NCBI RefSeq assembly: GCF_030272615.1 | Contig: NC_081414.1 | Span: forward strand, 4,279,501 to 4,343,500 | Length of the DNA: 64,000 nucleotides | Source: Cryptomeria japonica | Lineage: Eukaryota; Streptophyta; Pinopsida; Cupressales; Cupressaceae | Direction: 5' to 3' | Part shown: one piece after another, positions 33,700-47,040 of the stretch | How the letters are laid out: the number at the start of each line of letters is the position of its first letter | Position numbering within the stretch: position 1 is the stretch's first letter | Notes under the pieces: generated by a model | The model's database searches: none | Told to the model about the DNA's origin: nothing | What the model saw: only the letters and a program-made list of their open reading frames with translations | Made by a program: the position numbers and the translations under genes

Positions 33700-34560
33700 A
33701 CTTAGTGCATTTACAACATAACATATATCAGGTCTCATGTTTACCAAATACATAAGAGATCCAATAATTTGTCTGTAGAGTGTAGGATCTACAAACTCCG
33801 ATTCTACAGTTATTTCCTTTAGCTTGTGCAGATTTGTCTCCATAGGTGTGGTCATGGATCTACAATCCAACATTCTAAATCTCTTGAGTATATCAATGGT
33901 TTATTTTCCTTGATTAAGGATTATACCATCTACCTGCTGCCAAACTTCCAATCCAAGGAAGTAGTGAAGAATTCCTAAATCTTTCATATCAAACTCAGAG
34001 GCTAATTCTTTCTTACATCGAGAAATACAATTATCCTCTCATGTGATTAGTAGATCATAAACATAAAGAATAATAATTAATAATTCACCATTGATTACCT
34101 TGTAGTAGAGATTTGGATCTGCTTCATTCTTGAAAAACCCTAATTCCAAGAGATAGTGATCAATTCTTTCATACCATGCTCCGGGGGCCTGTTTCAGTCC
34201 ATAAAAAGGTTTCTTTAATTTGCAAACATGTGATTCAACCTTATGAATCAAAAAACCTTCAGGTTGCTCCAAATAAACTTCTTCTTCAATCTTACCATTC
34301 AGAAAAGCAATCTTGACATCCATTTGATGGACTTTCCATCATTTAGATGTTGCAATAGCCAAAACTGCTCGGATAGAAGTGTATCTGGCAACATGAGAAA
34401 ATGTCTCTTCATAGTCAATACCTTCTTTCTGTGAGAAACGTCTGGCAACAAACCTTTCTTTGTGCTTCTCAATGCTGCCATCTACTACATGTTTGATTTT
34501 GAAGAGCCATGTAGAAGATACCACAAATTTTCCTTTAGGCTTAGGCACAATATCCCAAAC
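33700..34560 (-). pseudogene. Copia reverse transcriptase
   Basis: Blocks in order: STWLFKIKHVVDGSIEKHKERFVARRF, GIDYEETFSHVARYTSIR, MDVKIAFLNGKIEEEVYLEQPEGF, LKKPFYGLKQAPGAWYERID, then LYVYDLLIT where YVDDLLIT is expected. The first catalytic Asp of the YVDD box is therefore Tyr. Frameshifts near 34320 and stops toward 33700 add to the damage. Motifs are otherwise well kept. Confidence 0.85.
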
Positions 34561-34703
34561 ATTATTTTTTCAGAATTGACTGATACTCTTCTGACATAGC
34601 ATCTTTCCAAACTTGATGCTTGAGCGCATCTCCAACATAGGAAGGTTCTGCATCAATGATCTCAATCATCAAGGCAGTATAATTGGAAAATAGGTTAGGT
34701 CTC

Positions 34704-35860
34704 TTACTTTCTCTGAAGGTCCCCTTTGGAGAAACATAAATTTTCAGCTTCTTGAAGCATCTTTTTAGCCCAAAGTGGTCTCTTCCTAGTTTTAGGATAA
34801 TTTTCTTCTAAAGGTAAGCCTTGAACTTCATGCTCAACATTTGCAGGGGTCTCCCTCTGAATATTAGGGGTGGAATCCTCATCCAAGCTTGTAGGAGGAT
34901 CTTGGTGTTCGAATTCATTAGAGCTTTTGGACCTTCCGAATGCTACGTCTTCCTCAAAGATGACATCTCTACTTAGTTCAATTTGTCTTTGACTAGGTAT
35001 GTATATTCTGTAGGCTTTAGAGGTTTCACTATACCCAACAAATTCTCCTTTCTTTCTAGAAGGTTCTAACTTTGACCTCTTTTCTTTGGGGACATGAATA
35101 TAGACTAGACACCCAAAGATCCGGAAATGGCTTATGTCAGGTTTGTTGTCAGTTAAGGCTTCTTCAGGGGTTTTATTGTCAAGAAGAGAATGAGGACATC
35201 TATTTTGAATGTACACAACTGTCCTAGATGCTTTAGCCCAAAATGAGGTTTCTATATTTTGGTCAAACAAAATAGCCCTAGTAGCTTCTACTATAGTCCT
35301 ATTCTTTCTTTCAGCTACCCCATTTTGTTGTGGGTTATAAGGTACAGTTAACTCCCTCTTAATCCCAACATTTATACAATAATCTTTAAACATATCAGAA
35401 GTGTATTCCCCCCCATTGTCTATTCTTAAGGTTATGATTTTCTTACATGTCATATTTTCTGCAAGAGCTTTGAATTCCTTAAATTTAGAAAGGATTTCTT
35501 CAGACTCTTTGTACCTCAGAAAATATATCTAGGTCTTCCTAGAATAATCATCTACAAATATTAAATAATATAAAAATCCCCCTAATGAGGGTATAGACAT
35601 GGGTCCACATAAATCAGAATGAACTAATTCTAATACATTTTTGGATTTACTGTTGCTAGAATTAAAAGACCCTTTAGTATTCTTTCCCAAGGCACACCCT
35701 TTGCAGGCTCCTTCAGATTTTTGAATTAGCTTGGGTAAGCCGATCACCATCTTATCTATCTTAGGTAGGGCATGGAAATGAAGGTGCCCTAATCTTTTGT
35801 GCCAAAGTTCATTCGGATCTAGAGTCTCATGAATGAAGGCTAGAGGTGGAGTGGTGCAAA
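34704..35860 (-). pseudogene. Copia integrase
   Basis: Starts with the zinc-binding HH-CC region (LWHKRLGHLHFHALPK, then CKGCALGK), continues HSDLCGPM and VDDYSRK (35529-35750) and, after a stop near 35529, RIDNGGEYTSDMFKDYC and NGVAERKNRTIVEATRAIL in the 250-codon piece 34704-35453. The D, D and E of the catalytic triad are present. The N-terminal side is cut off by the solo LTR 35861-36355. The C-terminal part gives FGCLVYIHVPKEKRSKLEP and RDVIFEEDVAF. Confidence 0.9.
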
Positions 35861-36355
35861 TGTTTGGTGTGGAGCCTGATCAGTCTCCAAGTGGGAGATT
35901 GTTGAAATGTGGTGACTGATCAGCAAAGTACTGTACACTCAGCACGTATCCTCGCCGGGGTCTGGGGCTGGGCCGGGCCCCGGGAAGGGGTTCGGGGGCG
36001 GCAGCCCCCGAGAAAGCGGGGGTTCGCCGCCCCCGAGAAATTTTTTTTTACCATTTTTTGTTGATGAAAACCGACATTGTAATAAAACCCTAAAAAAGGC
36101 CGACTTTGTTTGTTGCCCTAAAAACGCATGTTATAAGCGGCTGGGATGCTTAAGGCATTGTAAGGTTGATGTACTGTTTTTGCTGGATAATAAGAAAGAT
36201 TGGACGGCTGTGTATGGTGGACGTAACCCATTCTGGGTGAACCATGTTAAATCTCTGTGTTATCTGTGTCCTGTTTTATTTCTTTATCATTTGTATTTAA
36301 ATCTGCACATAATTGTCAGTTCATATTTGCCTCGGATCTGCTTGAAACCCTAACA
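35861..36355 (+). mobile_element. Solo LTR of the copia family at 56162, long form
   Basis: 495 bp from TGTTTGGTGT to CCCTAACA, flanked by near-identical 5-mers GCAAA (35856-35860) and ACAAA (36356-36360). From 35893 onward it matches the LTR 56162-56593. Its first about 32 bases instead match the polypurine-tract region of that family (CAGTCTCCAAGTGGGAGAT). It contains a very GC-rich fold-back (about 35953-36040) in an otherwise AT-rich setting. It interrupts the minus-strand copia between protease and integrase. Confidence 0.8.
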
Positions 36356-37582
36356 ACAAAGTCTGTAGAGGCTCCCTTGTCTTACTCCAATGGTGTGGGA
36401 TTTCTTGATGGTGGATTTCTTTGGCCAAGCAAGTACCTTTCCTTCCATAAAGGTTAATCTGTAACCCTTCTCTTCAAGTGCAGAAACTGAGACAAGGTTT
36501 CTATTTATACCAGGTACAAATAGAACTCTAGTCAGTTGTAGGGATATGCCTGACTTTAGGTTGATATTGCAGGTTCCTATTCCCATAACTAGATAATTTG
36601 AGTCATCACCAATTGTCACTTGTTCATTTGAACTTTCCACAAGTGTATCTAGGTGCTCATGAAATCTAGTAATGTGTCGAGATGCTTCGCTATCAATCAC
36701 CCATGTGTTGAAACTGGAGGTGACTTGACTAGAGAGGGTTGAGTAGAAGACTAGCTTCTCAAAATTACTCCCTTTCTTAATTTCTGTCATTGAAGCTTGT
36801 TGTTTGATCTTGTCTGGACACTTCAATGCATAGTGCCCATATTGGTCACATCTGAAATATTGTACTTCAAAAATGTCTCTCTTCTTCTTTGAAGACCTCT
36901 TCCCATTTGAGCTATTGTCCCTCTTTCTCTTAAAGTTCTTCTTCTTTCCTTTCTTGTGGGAATTAGAGTTTAGAACTTGAATGTCTTCATTACCATTGTT
37001 TTGTTTTATTCCTCTTGCAACAACCCGAGATTCCTCTTGAATGCAATCGATTTTCAATCTATCAAACTTAGGAAATTTAGAACGAGCACTGATTCCTTGA
37101 ATAAACGATTCCCATGAGGTAGGAAGTCCATTTAGGGCCATCATAGCAAGTTCTTTGTTGTCTACTAGATGTCCAATAGTGGATAGTTGATCCCTAAGCT
37201 CAATGATCCTCAAGAAATAGGATGTAACTGTTTCTTCTTTATTCATCTTTATATGGTGTAGTTGATTCTTCAGGGTGAGAACCCTGCTAGTGTTGTTGAT
37301 TTCATAAATGTCAGCTAGTGCTTTGAACATCTGAAAGGTCGTCTCATATTTAGAAATAACTAGTACAATGTGGTCTCTTACTGAATCCACTATTATCTTA
37401 AGGGCCTTCTCACTGTCCTTGCTCCACTGAATTTTCTTTGTATCATCAGAGGGTTTAGGAATTTCACTTTTGACATGGGAGTCAATTTTATTTTCTTTCA
37501 AAACAAGCATGATCCTGAATTTCCAAGATACAAAATTTGATGCTCCATCTAATCTATCTTCAAACCTAACTCTGGTTGCCAT
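36356..37582 (-). pseudogene. Copia Gag and protease
   Basis: Open for about 409 codons from ATG 37582. Gag: MATRVRFEDRLDGASNFVSWK, then a UBN2-type capsid (LKNQLHHIKMNKEETVTSYF, LPTSWESFIQGI). Zinc knuckle YFRCDQYGHYALKCP, with the first Cys changed to Tyr. Protease starts NTWVIDSEASRHIT: the catalytic Asp is kept, but Gly of DSGAS is Glu. It continues LTRVLFVPGINRNLVSVSALEEKGY. The frame is long but key residues are lost. It ends at the solo LTR insertion. Confidence 0.9.
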
Positions 37583-37676
37583 TAGGATTATGAGAATGTG
37601 ATCTTAGTAAGAGCCTGGTGAAAGTTTATCATTACAGAATTTTAATATGATCTTCCTTAACTTCGCTTTGATACCA

Positions 37677-38142
37677 TGTTAAGTTCTTTCAAAATTCTGT
37701 GATCAAAATAGAAGAGATGGAGATATGATCTGAAAGTTGTATTTTACCTGCTATAGCGTGTTTTAAAGATGCACCACACTTATCAATTTTGGTGTGTTCA
37801 TCCTCCTCAATGTAAGCATGCTATATAAGTGGATGAGGGGTTACATAGTGAAGAGATATGTCTTCCCACGTGGGAAGACACATCTCTTCCCTACGTACCT
37901 CTCACCACAGTATATAAACTAGTCACCGTTTACTTACGCGATCGGAATGAGTGCAACTTGTTTGAGAATCGCTTTACCACCCGATACCATGAACAGTGTA
38001 ACCATTGGTCAAACACGATAAGTTAATTTTGGTTTTATTTATCATTAGTTAACAATAACATATTAGTATATGTAATCAAATTAACATATATATATATATC
38101 TCGAAAGCATGAAATAATATGACCGACGTTACAAAATTAACA
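37677..38142 (-). repeat. 5' LTR of the minus-strand copia
   Basis: 466 bp, TG...CA, highly similar to 32046-32521, including the 22-bp CACGTG palindrome (37859-37880). The length difference is mostly the (AT)n tract. Confidence 0.95.
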
Positions 38143-38147
38143 ACCTG

Positions 38148-41100
38148 AACGTAGGCTCTAGCTGAGGAGCTTACCTTGGGTATGGATGCTGGTATATATG
38201 GTTGTGATAGAAACTCCCTCTGCAGGACCATCAGACCACTGTGTTGTGATCGAGTTCCATTTTTTATCGGTGTTTTGGAAGGGAGGATAAGCGTACCGTG
38301 ATAGGAATGTGGTATAAAATGGAAGTTGAGAGGTATAATGTTATGAGGTGTGGTTTAGGATAATACAGGGAGGTAAGTGATGAAGGATGTAATGGTGAAA
38401 GAGTAAGTTAGGATATGTTAGGGGTTTGGAAGGTAGGAAAGTGAATGGGGGGAGATAAAAGGATGTGAATGATGGAATGGGGTTAGGTAGGTGAAGTAAA
38501 AGTAAAAGTGTATGAGGTTAAGGTTTAGGATAGGATGTAGGAAAGTGAAGGAGGTTAAGAGAGGGGATATGAAAGGTAGATGGAAGGTAATAATGATAAG
38601 AAGTGAGGTAAAGGTTATGATGTGTGGGGTTAGAAAATAGGGTGTAGGAAATGGAAGGAAGGGTCATCCATGTCGTAGTGCTTCAAGAGGAGCACATTCA
38701 CATGAGGGACAAGAAGAGTCATTTCATGTTGTAGTGTACCTCCTTAAACCTTCCACCAACACCAAACTCAATACCAAACTCTTTCCCAATCTCGCTAATG
38801 GACTAACTCAACTCACTGTCAAATTGTGACAGTCAATGCAAGGTTTAGGACAGTAGTAATTAGGATCTTCTAATTATGGTGGGGCCTAGCCAACATAGGG
38901 TTATATGAGACAGGGGTAAGTTCAATAGTGATGTGTATTAGATTGTCCTCAAAGTTTCTTGTTAGTGTTACTTTGTATCAACATTAACCACTTATTGTCA
39001 TTTTATTATAATCAGTTTGTTATTCCTTATAAGAATTTGCAGTATTACCATAATTTGCATAACCTGAATTTGATTGTATTATGTATTCTTGAGATTATGT
39101 GCAGATATATATATTTATATGTTATGTCTAGCAGTAACGTATGTTATTTTAATGTTGTTTGAATAAATAGATAAAATTTACCTTCTTAACTTAATATGAT
39201 ATTAGTTGTCATTGACTTGATTAAGAACATCTTAATTTATATTCAATGATGCACAAATCTAAATTTAAATATGTATATCATACTGGCTGATATATACTCT
39301 AATGCTAACTCAAGAAATTCATGCTTATACGTACTTGACATTGAACTTACCCCTATCTTTATCCCTGCTGGTAGACTATCATTATTCATCTTGTATTCTC
39401 TCTAAAATTGGGCATTAAGGTTGTCCTATGCATTATCACATGACTATTTTTTCTTGTTCTTAGGGTTGCCTATTGCTCTAAACATGATTAGGATTTTTCA
39501 CTATGTTGACTACCACCTTTAATGAACTTCCATCATGAAGACTTATTACTATTTCCCTCTTTGACTTTCACAAGATGACTAAAATGTTTGCATAGGTGAC
39601 TAGATCTATTCATGTGAGTTCTCTTCATAATATTGGTAATTGTCATACTTTGATCACAAGGATACCACCTTAGCAGTAGTGAGAGAAAAAACAATGATCA
39701 CCCCATACCCAAAACATGGTGATCTTGCAAGCTAAGGATTAGAACAAAGATGGAAATACAATGCACAATTAATTCTACAAGAGCCTTCATCATCATTGAA
39801 AAGATAAGATAGAGTTGTAGACCAAGTCTTCTGTTCAATTATCCTAAAGTGTTTTGGTGTTTTGAGACTGCTCTCTTTCCTGTTTGATAGTGAAAATTTG
39901 TTTTACTAATTTATCTTTATTCTTAGATTCGGTCTGAGTCTTTTATGTATATAATTTGACAATGATTTTATCATTTTGATTATGTTTCCAATGAAAATGA
40001 TGGGCCATTTTTATTTCTTTTGAAATATTGAATCTACAATAAATATTATCAAACACAGTAGATAGTGATGGCTCTTTTTAACTATGTTTGCCTATATGTT
40101 GCCCTCTTACTAGCCAAATATATATGTTGCTCTTAACACTATCCTAGAAGATCTTTACTATATTTTCAATGAAACTTGGCTTTGTTTACTTCTTATTCAC
40201 TATTTTATTGGTGTAGCTATTCCTTTCTATGTCTTCTTTTAATGTGTGCTTCAAAGTGATGTGTTGCTCACAATTCTTTTCCTTAGACCTATACATAGGC
40301 TTGTCATTGTCATCTACATACCACAATTATACTATGCTCTCAGACTTAGGCATATCTGTGTTTCCTTGCACATTTACAAATGTGCGTGAGAGTCATCTTG
40401 AACTAGTTCTAGGGAGGTATCTAGGAGAGGAAGCTTCATAACATTACAGTTTGTGTTAATATGTTCCAAACATATATGTAAATAAAAAATTGACAAATAT
40501 ACCTCAATTTTGAAATGCTTTAATGTTTCTAGAACATGTTAGTGTATTATTTCATCATGGAAAAACATATTGTAGTTGATCATAACTGATGTAACAAAGT
40601 TGTATCTTTGAATGCCTTGTTCGTTGATTATAGATCTATGCTCAATTGATTTGAAATGCTTGATTGAAAATTTGGTAGATGTGGGTTGGAGTTTATAGGG
40701 ATTTGAAATGAGAAATAGACTTGTATCTATATGCAACTTGCACCTTTTCAAATTGAACTTTTGGAAAAGTCCAAATTTGGAGAGGAAATTCCTACTATTT
40801 GAGAATCCAACATTCATCTTTCAAATTTTAGGTCCAATTTCCATGAATAAGGGTTCCCAAGACCCTATTCCTAGAAAATTGAGCCATGAGGAACATCATG
40901 AATAAGGGCATAAACCAAATTTATGGAAACATTCTGAAACCTAAGTACAATTAGGCATAAGTAAGGCACAACCACTAAAGTGAGTCCAAACCTAGTATAT
41001 ATTTATAAAGAGATGCAACTTATGATGCAATATTTAGCCCCCTCTTAGCAAGAGTATGAAATTATGCTCATGTACTCTTGGGAAAATATGGAGAAACAAA

Positions 41101-43753
41101 ATATTTTGAAACCAAGATATTGAAGAGTCAATATGGCTACAAGTTTGGAAAGGTGGTAGCTTCCAAGACTTATGATATTGTCAATCTAAAATATTGAGAT
41201 AAAAGGGAAGTACAAAGTGAGTAATATGAGTAACATTGGTAACACACATGGAGCATGCAAAACACAAAGTTATGACATTTAGAACTAGTAAGATTCATAT
41301 ATTCTCACTAGGAACCATATAAAAAAGACAAGGCATAGATCTAGGACAAGTAAGATCCTTATATAGTTACTAGGAGTCATGTTAGAGACACATAAAAGCA
41401 TGATACCCAAGTTAGTAAGATCCTCTAATACTTAGTCATAGATCGCATTCTAACAACAAATAGAAGGTCATATCTTGGTAACCTAACTAGTCCATGAGTA
41501 GTAGCTCAAAATGTTATCAAAGCTAGGTTAGGTTAGGAGCCCCAAGAACCTATAATGTGTCTTATAATGGGTGTTGAAAACAATCTACACTTAAGCCAAC
41601 AATGGAATGGTAAGAAAGGGGGTAGTAGCTCAATGGTAGAGAAATTTATTAACAAATAGAATGCCTTAAGTTGGATTCTTAGTTATTTTATGAGTATTAG
41701 CTTAACATTTTCATGCGTAAATAACATCTACTCCCACCTCTACCATAGATCCAACTTCCACCATTTCTCCTTCCACAACCTCTACTCACATTCAAGTACC
41801 AAAGCCACTAGTGCCACACCTTTAGTACTTACATCCTTCACTTATCATCCACCATATGGCCTATTTATCAAATTTATTTCTTCTACATGTAAAATCCATA
41901 TGCACAAGATGGAATGACAATTGGTAGATGTAAAAGCCATATTCCACAACCTTTTATAAAATCCTTTCTGCCAGTGCCAAAATTTGAGGTTTGTAACATG
42001 ATGCAACATCCATCAAAGCATAATAGAGATGAGATTTCTAAAGATGGTAGACCAAAAAATGTAGGAAAGCATCGATTAAAAATAAATACAAGATTGTAGT
42101 TTATAGAGTTTTTTATTTTTGTGGCATTGAATTTCATAGTGTTTTAAAGAAGATATCATAGTTTTTCCAAAAAATTGTCAAAACCCTGCCTAGTGTTTAC
42201 CGAGAGGAGTAAATAATGTATAGTTTGGTCTCCCATGCATATAAATTCACCCAAATGTGTGGGAAGACCTTTTTTCATGCTATGTATCATATTATGTTGT
42301 GTGCAGGGCTCCAAATTAGATTTGGTACGCGTTTGGGCATGAGGACAGTTTGATATCTCTATGTATTAGACATCAAAAGGCAGTAAGAGTGAAGAATTTG
42401 GTGGGACGACCAAGCGATTGGTATTTTGAAGTGGTTGATGATAGAGAGAAGGGTGAGGCGACCCTATGCAACCTTCAGAAGGGTTTGTGGATCAAAACCA
42501 AATGAAATAGATTAAATTTCTATGACTATCCTAAGGGTATTGATTGTCATAGTCATAGTTTTACTAGTGATATTGTTTTTGTTTTGACAGAGTTGTGTTT
42601 GTAAACCCAAGTGTGGACATGTAATGGAGTCATGAGATGTATTAAGACTACATCAATACTTAACAACAACATAGTGTGTAGGCACCTAAAATATGAAAGG
42701 ACTACATATTGGAAGGCGCGTGTGATGATGCCATGAAAGGTCTGATATCCCTATGTATCAGATTGAGAAAACCAGTGAAAGACAAAAAAAAATGCATTGA
42801 GAAGGCAAAAGGTTGAATTGCCTAATGTTTGTTGTTGAAGTGATGTGTGGGGACCCTGCCAAGTCAAATAGCTTGTTGTAGTTTCAAAGGGTGGAAAAAG
42901 AATAAGCATTTTATTTACCATCCTAATAGACCATCCATCATAACACTCATTACCAATGATGTGTGTGTTGCAAACAAAGTTCTATAGGAAGGATATTTCT
43001 ATTGTAATACCAAGTGAGTGTTCATAGACCTTGTGTAGGGTCCTCCAAACCTAGAGTAAGGAGTTCGAAGCCTAGATACATTGATTTGGCCTTGTGGCCA
43101 TCAATAAGTGTTGACCCAATAGGAGAAGTATTGAGACTGACAATTTTGGAAGTGTGGCATTGTTGAGAGCCAACACTTATGTGTGAACCCCGTCTTCACA
43201 TATTATGATTAGTTTCCACGATACTTGATCCTATCCTCATTGTGTTGGCTCAATTCATATTAGTGCATTTTGTTGAAGAAACATGATGTGAGAAGTTTGA
43301 TGCAGCGGCAAGGGTAGAACTCAATATTTCATATTAGGACAACAACCACATTCATTAGGCAACTCAAATAAGGTCTCTCCAATGTTTAGGATACACAAGG
43401 ACAATATTAGTCATGTAAGTATGCATGAGCATGGGAATGGATAGTTGCTTTCCTTTTAGACTGATTTGGACAGTATTGAGAGGATCCTATAAGGAATGAC
43501 TATCACCATACTCTCGATGACTTCACAACATTAATAATGAATTCACATTAGACACTCATGGATTACCCCAATTAGACATTAGTCAACTTAAGATATGATA
43601 CAAGGATTTCATACCACAAAGCCATTAGATATGTTTTGAGATGAAAAAGAAGAGTTAAATGGTTTTGGTTCAATTTGCATAATTTCTATGTTCAAGTAAT
43701 TTAATTTGGTATATTATACTGAAACATGATTTCATAACTAACATTTCAACTTC
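38148..43753. other. Long non-coding stretch within the CACTA region
   Basis: 5.6 kb without a convincing gene; frames of 60-90 codons on both strands have no known motifs. Visible structure: a cytosine-depleted repeat tract (38298-38664) and a loose three-unit repeat beginning AGTAAGATTC/AGTAAGATCC near 41290, 41353 and 41425. Phrases resembling GATATCTCTATGTATTAGA recur near 42350 and 42743. It may be a 5' intron or spacer of the CACTA, or other decayed insertions. Confidence 0.4.
38298..38664. repeat. Cytosine-free, degenerate ~105-bp repeat tract
   Basis: The plus strand has a single C (38366) in 367 bases, and none from 38367 to 38664. It is made of G, A and T with about 35-40% G. A phrase TAGGAAAGTGAAGG recurs at 38434, 38538 and 38645, suggesting a decayed tandem repeat of about 105 bp. 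Confidence 0.8.
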
Positions 43754-43763
43754 TATATAAATA
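43754..43763 (+). promoter_or_regulatory. TATA box of the TNP2-like gene
   Basis: TATATAAATA lies 39 bases before the ATG at 43802, a plausible spacing for a short 5' leader. Confidence 0.5.
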
Positions 43764-44317
43764 GTTCTATAGACCAGTTTTCTTTCCTGTGAAGAAAGAC
43801 CATGTCAGACAATATCAGCGAACAACAAAATAAGGAGACAATTGCTAGATTGTGGTCTAACTTGAAAAGAAAAGGTGATGGAAAATGTTATTGTCCCTGC
43901 AAAATTTGTAAGGGGTTAAAGACTAGAAGACTTCTAATCAAAACAACTAAGAAACATTATAGGTTGCATGGTCACATTGAAGGTGGACATGATTATCATC
44001 CATTGGTAAGTTTTTCATTATATCATTTTAACAATTTATATACATAATAAATCACTTGATGATGAGATCATGATCATGGTTTATTTATGTTTATCAATTT
44101 TATATAGGTCGAGCACTCCAGAGCACATGATATGGATCAACACAACCCGAAGAATATGACGATCATGAGCCACAAAACAATTTTGCAGGGACAATAACAT
44201 TTCAATTCCATGTGATGCTTCTATAGACAATACACGATGCCCCAGGGCTAACACATTTTTGTGGTATGTTATAGTGTTTAAGTTGTGCATGAACATTATA
44301 ATTCAAAAAATTATCAT

Positions 44318-44439
44318 ATTTAATTATAAATATTGCAGTAAAATGGTCATAATAATTATGTAATGTTTTTGTTCATTCGAATGAACAAAAACATTACATA
44401 ATTATTATGACCATTTTACTGCAATATTTATAATTAAAT
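44318..44439. repeat. Perfect 122-bp palindrome
   Basis: Two 61-nt arms (44318-44378 and 44379-44439) are exact reverse complements with no spacer. The centre is GTTCATTC/GAATGAAC. It sits in the TNP2-like gene where the catalytic domain should be. Symmetry breaks at 44317/44440. Confidence 0.97.
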
Positions 44440-46829
44440 TTAGACGACTATCTTGTAGGTCTTCAAACAAAGGGAAAATTTACATGTCCAGTTTGTGGTC
44501 CAAAGATGAAATCTTGTCGTTCAAAAAGTTTAGGAAAGCAGGTGTTTGATGAGTATAGGCACTTTCTCCACAAAAATCATAAGTATCGAAATACTGAAAA
44601 ACATCTTTTCAATGGGAAAGAAGAGAATACATCAAAGCCATGAAGAATGATACCTCACCTGTGGAAGTTGGAATATAATAGAATTAATCATCAAGGTAAT
44701 GCCATTCCATCTAATGGTTTATGTCATACAACATCTTTTCTATTTTTTTTTGTTTATTGGTGATGTGATTGATGATCATGAAGGTCGTGAAGGCATAAAT
44801 GACCACCTTCCTAAAAGACTAAAAAGTTATCCTCGACAATTTAGTAAGCTGCCCTACTGCGAGCAGTTACAAATTGTGCATTTGTTTGATACTATGCATA
44901 TTGGAAAGATTATAACAAAGACATTATGGAAAATATTGGATGGAAGGTGTGATAAAGAAAAAAATGTCAAAATATGTAGTGACATTCAGGATTCCAATCA
45001 TGCAATGATAAATGTCATTCAATCAAATAGCCATGGAGACCGGATTAATATAAGTGAGCTTCCTTGGTTATTAACGGACCAACAAAGCAATTCTATAAAA
45101 GAAGTCATACGAAAAATTCGATTTCCCATAGGATTTTCTGTGAACATAAACAATCTCATATCAAAGAAAAGTGAATTTGGGCCAAGGATGAAAATGCATG
45201 ATTGACATACCTTCATTAAGGTAATTCATGTTCTTGTGTTTTTACTATGTATTTAAGTACTGCGTGTGTACTTTTCATTGTATTATGTTAGAAAAAATGA
45301 AAAGATAATTTTATAATTGTTTTAGTACGTTCTACCTCTATCTCTCCCAGACGACTTCGACAATAATGTCAAGCAAGTCATATATGATCTTGGAAAATAC
45401 ATGAGGTAAGTAGTGATATTTGTTCAGTTCGTTGTATAGATATTATATTTGTGATTTGTTTTACTTGTTATGTAATAAAAAATTTTACGTCTTGAATACC
45501 TTGTAGGTGGTTGTCATGTAACAAAATCCATAAATAAGATATAAAATATTGGAAGAGAAAAATTCCTCATATAATGTGTGAAATGCAAAAGTGTCTACCT
45601 CCAGCTTTTTTCAATGCACAAGAACACTACCTCATACACCAAGTTGAGGAGATTGAATTGTGTGGACCTGTACACACTAGGTCAATGTGGATGGTTGAGA
45701 GGCACTTGAAATTTTTGAAGGCTTTGGTTCAACAAAGAGCACATCCTGAGGGTTCTATGGTGGAGGGATATATGGTATACCAGACTATGGTGTGCATTTT
45801 CTGAATATCTTCCTAAGTTTGTAGCAAAGATCCACGTGGATCACATTTGGGATCCCAACCCCATTAACAAATTCGAAGGGGAGTACTTGATGGGGAAAGG
45901 TAGATTGAGGAAAGTGAGAGGTAATTATAAGATGTTATTGTAGTTAATTAATTCTTAATCTTCAAAATAAATTGGTTGTTAGACGTCTATTTATTTTTTT
46001 GTATAGTTGGTCGAGAGTGGGATGCACTACATTTGTATATTGCAAACAATCTTGATTGGATGACGGTATGGATTGAACGTTGTCAACATTATGGTCGCAC
46101 ATTAACATGGGAAGGTATGGCTTCATTGGTTAAAGAAGCTCATCGTAATGGAGATTCCAATGTTACGCAAAGGGAAATTGATTTAGCATATGGTTTAAGA
46201 GATAAACAGGTACGTATAAATTTATTAATCACCCATATGTTTATCAACTCACAATGCAATAAATTTTACATGTTTGACATATCGCAGGTCAAACACCACA
46301 ACGCTATGTGCTGCAATGGTCATAAATTTTGCATAAAAAAGTTGGATGACATGAAGAAAACTTGTGATTCTAGCATCACTATATTCTTTGAGGTGACAAA
46401 TATTTCATCGAGAAATGACATACATCCTCAACAGTCTCAAATTCGATACTATGGCATTTTGGATGATATACTTGATTGTGACTTTAATTCCTTCAAATTA
46501 GTTTTGTTCGTCGTCAAATGGTACAGGCTACGATTGAATAAAAATGATCATGATAGAACTGTTATTGAACATGATAATGGTTTTACAATGGTTAATACAA
46601 GGTCATTTGAACCAATTGGGGATAAGCCCTATGTTATTCCAATCCAATGTGAGCAGGTATTTTACTCAGAGGTTCCACATAAACTGGGTTGGTCATTTGT
46701 TGTTAGAAATGATCCAAGAGGAAGGCCAATAAAGTATAATGTGATGGAAGAAGAAGATACCGAAGAAGTAGAAGATGAAGTAGATGATGATCACGATCGA
46801 CAGTTTCTCGATGATGAAGAAGAAGAAGT

Positions 46830-46891
<62 letters not shown>

Positions 46892-46952
46892 GTGATGATG
46901 GTGATGGTGATGGTGGTGACGGTGATGGTGACGGTGATGGTGATGGTGATGG

Positions 46953-47001
<49 letters not shown>

Positions 47002-47040
47002 AATGATGATGGCGATGATGATCATGAAGTTCATGATGAT
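46830..47040 (+). repeat. (GAT)n microsatellite coding poly-Asp
   Basis: An interrupted GAT/GGT trinucleotide run in the last exon of the TNP2-like gene. It encodes about 70 residues of Asp and Gly before HEVHDDE and the stop. Long methionine- or isoleucine-only frames over this tract are artefacts. Confidence 0.95.

Larger units (their letters stand above)
32046..38142 (-). mobile_element. Complete Ty1/copia element, minus strand
   Basis: LTRs 32046-32521 and 37677-38142 with a perfect target duplication ACCTG (32041-32045 and 38143-38147). Primer site TGGTATCAAAGC on the minus strand at 37665-37676. Polypurine tract AAGAGGGAG (minus) beside the LTR at 32522-32531. Domains in transcription order: Gag, protease, integrase, reverse transcriptase, RNase H. 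This is the copia order, with integrase before RT. Stops, frameshifts and a lost catalytic Asp make it inactive. It contains a solo LTR of another copia family in the protease-integrase linker. Confidence 0.95.
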
